Source: BOKV01 sp041739225
GTDB lineage: Bacteria; Pseudomonadota; Alphaproteobacteria; Rhizobiales; Rhizobiaceae
DNA: 64,000 nucleotides
Assembly: GCA_041739225.1 (NCBI GenBank)
Contig: JBGSOG010000085.1
Location: 51,943 to 115,942 of the forward strand
Direction: 5' to 3'
This document shows, in pieces, positions 60,042 to 64,000 of the stretch. The position numbers and the translations under genes are program-made. The notes under the pieces are model-generated. The model saw only the letters and a list, made by a program, of their open reading frames with translations. It was not told the DNA's origin and did not search any database. The first letter of the stretch is position 1, and the number at the start of each line of letters is the position of its first letter.

Positions 60042-61349
60042 ATGAGCAGCAAGAACAATCTGATTGCCCGGCTGTTTGCCGGCGGTGCGGCCATAGGTGT
60101 TGTCGCAGGCGGCGGCTATTATGCAACGCAGCAGGGCAACAACCAGCCCGCCGCTGTTGCATCATTGGGGAGCGAAGCGCCAAAGGCACAAACCAGCGAA
60201 CAGCCGGTTGAAACCAAGGCGGCTGAACCGCAAAAACCGCAGGAAATGGCGTCGCTGAGCCCGCAAATGCCAAGATTTGACATCTTGCGTGTCGAGAAAG
60301 ACGGATCGGCAGTTGTCGCCGGATCGGCCAAACCGGACAGCACTGTTGAACTGATGTCTGGCGGAACCGTGATTGCCTCGGCAAAAGCCGGGCCGGGCGG
60401 TGATTTTGCCATTGTACTCGACACACCGTTGGCAAAAGGCGGACATGAACTTACCTTGAATGCAACCGACGCAACCGGCGCCGCCATGGTGTCGGAAGAG
60501 ACCGGTATCGTCACCATTCCAGATGGCGACGGAGAATTGCTGGCAATGGTATCAAAATCCGGTGAAGCATCGCGAATTCTGCAAAAAGGCGATTCGCCAG
60601 CCGCACAAACGCAAACTGCTGCCATCACACCTGCGCCAGAAACATCGGCGGTCGCAGCCGTCGTTGCCCCGGAAAAACCGGTTCTCGTTTCCGCAGTTGA
60701 TTTCGAGAACGGCCGCATCTTCGTGGCCGGGTCCGGAGAGGCTGGCAGGGCGGTCAACATTTACATCGACGACGCACTGGCTGGCACCACAAAGGTGGGA
60801 GCCGATGGTACGTTCTTGCTGGAAGCTACCGCTGGCTTGACCGTCGGCACCCATACCATCCGCGCCGACATGCTGGGTGCTGACGGGACGCAGGTCGCTG
60901 CCCGCTCGCAAGTGCCGCTGTTGCACGAGGCAGAAGCCCCGGCACAAGTGGCTGCTGTCGAACCGGCAAAGCCTGCTGAAACCACAGCGGTCGTTGTCGA
61001 GCCGGCGAAACCGGCTGAAACCGCAGCAGTTGTTGTCGAGCCGGTAAAACCTGCCGAGACCGCGCCCGCCATTGTCGATCCTGCCAAGCCGGTGGAAGCG
61101 GCCAAGCCCGCTGAAACGCAAGTCGCAGCAGTACCCTTTTCTGCAGTGGTGCCTGCAGTGCAGGAGCCGATCAAGACCGGTGCTTCGGTCATCATTCGGC
61201 GCGGTGACAATTTGTGGCGGGTTTCCCGCCGGATGTTGGGCAAAGGCATCAATTACACCGTGATTTACGAGGCAAACAAAGCCCAGATCAGCGATCCGAG
61301 TCTCATTTTTCCCGGACAGGTGTTTGATGTACCGGGCAGCAGCGGCTGA
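60042..61349 (+). CDS. LysM-domain peptidoglycan-binding protein
   Basis: This 435-residue protein begins with a single hydrophobic helix (ARLFAGGAAIGVVAGGGYYA), likely an anchor or signal. Two bacterial Ig-like segments follow, then a run of repeats of the type VEPAKPAETxAVV that separate the domains. A C-terminal LysM domain (VIIRRGDNLWRVSRRMLGKG then LIFPGQVFDVPG) binds peptidoglycan. The ATG at 60042 is better placed than the upstream in-frame start. Proteins of this build are common in Hyphomicrobiales and act at the envelope. Confidence 0.88.
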   Translation: MSSKNNLIARLFAGGAAIGVVAGGGYYATQQGNNQPAAVASLGSEAPKAQTSEQPVETKAAEPQKPQEMASLSPQMPRFDILRVEKDGSAVVAGSAKPDSTVELMSGGTVIASAKAGPGGDFAIVLDTPLAKGGHELTLNATDATGAAMVSEETGIVTIPDGDGELLAMVSKSGEASRILQKGDSPAAQTQTAAITPAPETSAVAAVVAPEKPVLVSAVDFENGRIFVAGSGEAGRAVNIYIDDALAGTTKVGADGTFLLEATAGLTVGTHTIRADMLGADGTQVAARSQVPLLHEAEAPAQVAAVEPAKPAETTAVVVEPAKPAETAAVVVEPVKPAETAPAIVDPAKPVEAAKPAETQVAAVPFSAVVPAVQEPIKTGASVIIRRGDNLWRVSRRMLGKGINYTVIYEANKAQISDPSLIFPGQVFDVPGSSG

Positions 61350-61358
61350 CCTTGATAT

Positions 61359-61374
61359 ATCGGTAAATACCGAT
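61359..61374. promoter_or_regulatory. Inverted-repeat operator upstream of the ArsR gene
   Basis: ATCGGTA-AA-TACCGAT is a perfect inverted repeat of 7 bp arms with a 2-nt centre, 12 bp before the ArsR start. The position fits autoregulation by the ArsR protein. Confidence 0.8.
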
Positions 61375-61386
61375 TAAGAACGGGTC

Positions 61387-61734
61387 ATGGCTTCCTGTTG
61401 TGATCCCTCTGCTGACCATGAACCGCTTGCCGGCGCCGACCTGCTGGCGGCGCAACTCAAGGCGTTGGGACATCCCGCCCGCATCGGCATCATCCGGCAA
61501 TTGCAGCAAAACGACTGCTGCTGCGGCGATTTGTGCGCCTGCCTGCCGCTCGCCCAATCAACCGTCTCGCAGCACCTTGACCTGTTGCGCCGTGCCGGTC
61601 TGGTCGAGTTGCAGCTCGAAGGCAACCGCTCCCGATACCGCCTTAACCGCGAAACCTTTCGCTCGCTGGCCAGCGCCATCGACGCTGTAGCCGGACAGTC
61701 CGCCACCCAAGATGAAAGCCGTTTGAATCCATGA
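61387..61734 (+). CDS. ArsR-family transcriptional regulator
   Basis: This 115-residue winged-helix repressor has the ArsR fold: LAAQLKALGHPARIGIIRQL, the recognition helix LAQSTVSQHLDLLRRAGLVE and the wing EGNRSRYRLN. Several cysteines (SCC at the start, CCCGDLCAC before the recognition helix) suggest metal or metalloid sensing. It probably controls itself and the coupled exporter through the inverted repeat at 61359. Its stop overlaps the start of the ABC gene (ATGA). Confidence 0.93.
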   Translation: MASCCDPSADHEPLAGADLLAAQLKALGHPARIGIIRQLQQNDCCCGDLCACLPLAQSTVSQHLDLLRRAGLVELQLEGNRSRYRLNRETFRSLASAIDAVAGQSATQDESRLNP

Positions 61735-63641
61735 AGAAAATCAAGCCGGATACCCTGGCCGTGACGCCAAAAGTCAGCGGCGGCAAGGGCGAGACCATGG
61801 GTGCGCTGTGGGCACTGTGGCCGTACATGTGGCCCTCGGATCGGCCTGATCTCAAGCGCCGTGTCGTCTGGGCGATGCTGGTGCTGGTCATCGCCAAAAT
61901 TGTCACCGTGCTCGTGCCTTACACCTACAAATGGGTCACCGACGCGCTCACCGGAACCAATTCGGCGCCCGGCATGCTGCCGGCACTGCTGGTCGCGCCG
62001 GTCATGCTGGTGGTTGCCTACAATGTCGGGCGCATCCTGATGACCGGGCTGAACCAGATCCGCGATGCGATGTTTGCCTCCGTCGGCCAGTATGCAGTGC
62101 GCAAACTTTCCTCCATCGTGTTCCGTCACATGCACGCGCTGTCGCTGCGCTACCATTTGCAGCGGCGCACCGGCGGCCTGTCGCGCGTCATCGAACGCGG
62201 CACCAAGGGCATCGAAGCGATTGTCCGCTTCACCATCCTCAATGGCGGACCGACGATCATCGAGTTTGCCTTCATGGCCGCTGTCATCTGGTACCAGTTC
62301 GGCTTTTCGTATGTCGTCGTGATCGGCGTGATGATCTGGGCCTACATCTGGTTTTCGGTGAAGGCCAGCGACTGGCGCATCGCCATCCGCCGCGACATGA
62401 ACACCAACGACACCGACGCCAATTCCAAGGCAGTCGATTCGCTGCTGAATTTCGAGACCGTGAAATATTTCGGCAATGAAGCCTGGGAAGCCGGGCGCTT
62501 TGATGCCTCGATGGAGCGCTACGAAAAAGCCGCCGTCAAAGTGTGGACTTCGCTTGCATGGCTCAACTTCGGCCAGGCGGTGATCCTTGGCATCGGCATG
62601 GGCGCCTGCATGGTGATGTCGGCGCTGGCTGTTCAGGCCGGAACGCAAACCATCGGCGATTTTGTGTTGATCAATGCCCTGCTGCTGCAGCTTTCGATCC
62701 CGCTCAATTTCATCGGCTTCATCTACCGCGAAATCCGCCAGGGCCTTACCGATCTTGAAGCCATGTTCGATCTTCTGGAAGTCGAGCAGGAAATCCAGGA
62801 TTCGCCCGGCGCCAAGCCGCTCGCCATCGCCAAGGGCGAGATCGTTTTCGACAATGTCGATTTTTCCTACGATCCAGACCGCGCCATCTTGAAGAAGGTC
62901 TCCTTCACCGTTCCGGCCGGCAAGACGGTCGCTATTGTCGGCCCGTCGGGTGCCGGAAAGTCGACGATTTCGCGGCTGCTGTACCGCTTTTACGATGTCA
63001 CCGGCGGGCGCATTCTCATCGACGGGCAGGACGTGCGCGACATCCGGCAAGAGAGCCTTCGCGCCGCCATTGGCATGGTGCCGCAGGACACCGTGCTTTT
63101 CAACGACACGGTGCGCTACAACATCCGCTATGGCCGCACCGGGGCCAATGATGCCGAAGTCGAACATGCCGCCGAAATGGCCCAGATCGGCAATTTCATC
63201 CGCTCGCTGCCCAAAGGGTTTTTGACCGAAGTCGGCGAGCGCGGGCTCAAACTTTCCGGTGGTGAAAAGCAGCGCGTGGCCATTGCCCGAACGCTGCTCA
63301 AAGCGCCGCCGATCCTGATTCTTGATGAAGCGACCTCGGCGCTCGACACCCAGACCGAGCGCGAAATCCAGTCGGCGCTGGATGAAGTGTCGAAAAACCG
63401 CACCACGCTGGTCATTGCCCACCGGCTTTCCACCGTCATCAATGCCGACGAGATCATCGTGCTGAAGGCTGGCGAGATCGCCGAACGCGGCAGCCATGCA
63501 GCGTTGCTGAAAAAGAAGGGCCTCTACGCGCAGATGTGGAACCGTCAGCGCGAAGCCAGCGAGGCGGAGGAAATCTTGCGCAAGGCCCGCGAAAGCGACA
63601 CCCTCGGCATCGTCACACGCGGCGCAAAGGCAGGGGTTTGA
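61731..63641 (+). CDS. ATM1/HMT1-type ABC exporter
   Basis: This 636-residue half-transporter has six membrane helices (residues about 40-330) and a C-terminal ATPase domain. Walker A is GPSGAGKST, the signature is LSGGEKQRVA, and Walker B is ILDEATSALD. The layout and the EVEQEIQDSPGAKPL linker fit the ATM1/HMT1 group, which exports glutathione-bound metals, metalloids or polysulfides. Coupling with a cysteine-rich ArsR protein supports a metal-defence role. The ATG overlaps the ArsR stop. Confidence 0.93.
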   Translation: MKKIKPDTLAVTPKVSGGKGETMGALWALWPYMWPSDRPDLKRRVVWAMLVLVIAKIVTVLVPYTYKWVTDALTGTNSAPGMLPALLVAPVMLVVAYNVGRILMTGLNQIRDAMFASVGQYAVRKLSSIVFRHMHALSLRYHLQRRTGGLSRVIERGTKGIEAIVRFTILNGGPTIIEFAFMAAVIWYQFGFSYVVVIGVMIWAYIWFSVKASDWRIAIRRDMNTNDTDANSKAVDSLLNFETVKYFGNEAWEAGRFDASMERYEKAAVKVWTSLAWLNFGQAVILGIGMGACMVMSALAVQAGTQTIGDFVLINALLLQLSIPLNFIGFIYREIRQGLTDLEAMFDLLEVEQEIQDSPGAKPLAIAKGEIVFDNVDFSYDPDRAILKKVSFTVPAGKTVAIVGPSGAGKSTISRLLYRFYDVTGGRILIDGQDVRDIRQESLRAAIGMVPQDTVLFNDTVRYNIRYGRTGANDAEVEHAAEMAQIGNFIRSLPKGFLTEVGERGLKLSGGEKQRVAIARTLLKAPPILILDEATSALDTQTEREIQSALDEVSKNRTTLVIAHRLSTVINADEIIVLKAGEIAERGSHAALLKKKGLYAQMWNRQREASEAEEILRKARESDTLGIVTRGAKAGV

Positions 63642-64000
63642 GGGTGGGGCTTCACCCTCCCACCTGTGGGGGGCCGCAGGACGGGCAAGACCCGTGGCTC
63701 GCCCCGGCAGGTCAGCGCGAAGCGCCGGGGTAGGGGTATTCCTGTTCCAATGCCTGTGATCCCATTGAAGTGACAAGCCCTCACCCGCTCTGCTTCGCTT
63801 CGCTCGCAATCGCCGTCCTGCGGACCCCCTCAAGGGGGAGGCGGACGCCAAGCCCTATCAACTTCGCCCTTCGAGGCTCCCTTCGCTTCGCTCAGGTTCG
63901 CACCTCAGGATGAAGTTGAAGAATAGTCGCGTGACCAGACGACCTCATCCTGAGGTGCGAGCACAGCGAGCCTCGAAGGGCGAGGGCGACAAATCACACC
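63642..64000. repeat. Repeat-rich end of the window
   Basis: No gene is seen in these 359 bp. The start holds GC-rich inverted segments (CACCCTCCCACCTGTGGGG). From 63863 to 63984 lies a large inverted repeat: the left arm at about 63863-63913 and the right arm at about 63944-63984 share CGCCCTTCGAGGCTC and CACCTCAGGATGA in opposite orientation. Such elements occur widely in rhizobia. Confidence 0.75.

Noticed and set aside
61374..63851. 825-codon open frame on the minus strand
   Set aside because: It lies antisense to the ABC exporter and ArsR genes, whose motifs are unmistakable. The long frame is a product of GC-rich codon use.

Overview
The window is a 64 kb piece of an alphaproteobacterial chromosome, most likely from the order Hyphomicrobiales (Rhizobiales). 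The evidence is gene content and order: an rpoZ-relA/spoT-pyrE-acpS-lepB-rnc-era-recO run, a two-cysteine rhizobial-type porin, a nadABC operon with a NadQ-type regulator gene close by, a TIGR02301-type protein, OmpA and helix-hairpin-helix envelope proteins, and rhizobial-style interspersed palindromic repeats. No single gene fixes the genus. Everything here is read by eye; no database search was run.

Positions 1 to about 14,500 are an accessory island ending at a tRNA-Ser(GCT) on the minus strand (14502-14591). It carries an S49 peptidase translationally coupled to a YjgR/HerA-like ATPase, a type III restriction-modification operon (mod, a RhuM-family gene, res, with overlapping ends), an unrecognised 353-residue protein followed by a four-helix membrane protein, and a uracil-DNA-glycosylase-like protein. 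Three members of one accessory gene family are also present: a partial copy at 1-321, one at 11285-11614, and a truncated copy at 12799-13269. No integrase is visible.

The most unusual signal is at 12,409-13,843, with outliers at 11,407 and 14,336. More than twenty short DNA palindromes occur there. Most have unrelated arm sequences (8-13 bp) around a 6-nt loop that is usually GGYGGC or GGCAGC. In the reading frames that can be followed, the loop is exactly two codons (mostly Gly-Gly, Gly-Ser or Gly-Ala), often with Asp before and Val after. Both arms change together while flanking sequence stays conserved, and four units repeat every 53-58 bp. Two further palindromes lie inside the accessory gene family. 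This looks like a diversifying, in-frame palindromic micro-cassette array. I do not recognise it as a described element.

From 14,600 the window is core genome. 14,666-25,130 holds envelope functions: a lipoprotein, a TPR-sulfotransferase, porin, OmpA, a helix-hairpin-helix protein, a hydrolase and a lytic transglycosylase. 25,417-28,787 holds dapA, smpB, a uracil-DNA glycosylase and a NYN-domain protein. 29,065-36,146 is the rpoZ-to-recO cluster, which joins stringent response, pyrimidine and lipid priming, signal peptidase, RNase III, Era and RecO. 36,183-41,446 holds a thioesterase, an MFS transporter, a secreted lectin-like protein and a DUF2339 giant membrane protein. 41,467-47,395 is the NAD biosynthesis locus: two palindromic operators, nadA-nadB-nadC, and nadQ behind an HD hydrolase. 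47,446-55,598 mixes YgfZ, secreted hypotheticals, NUDIX, SRAP, LysE, CysS, DUF559, prolyl aminopeptidase and GFA proteins. 55,605-58,230 holds cimA and rarD. An AT-rich foreign gene follows, bracketed by a second, diverged rarD tail. The window closes with a LOG protein, a LysM protein, an ArsR regulator coupled to an ATM1-type ABC exporter, and repeat-rich DNA.
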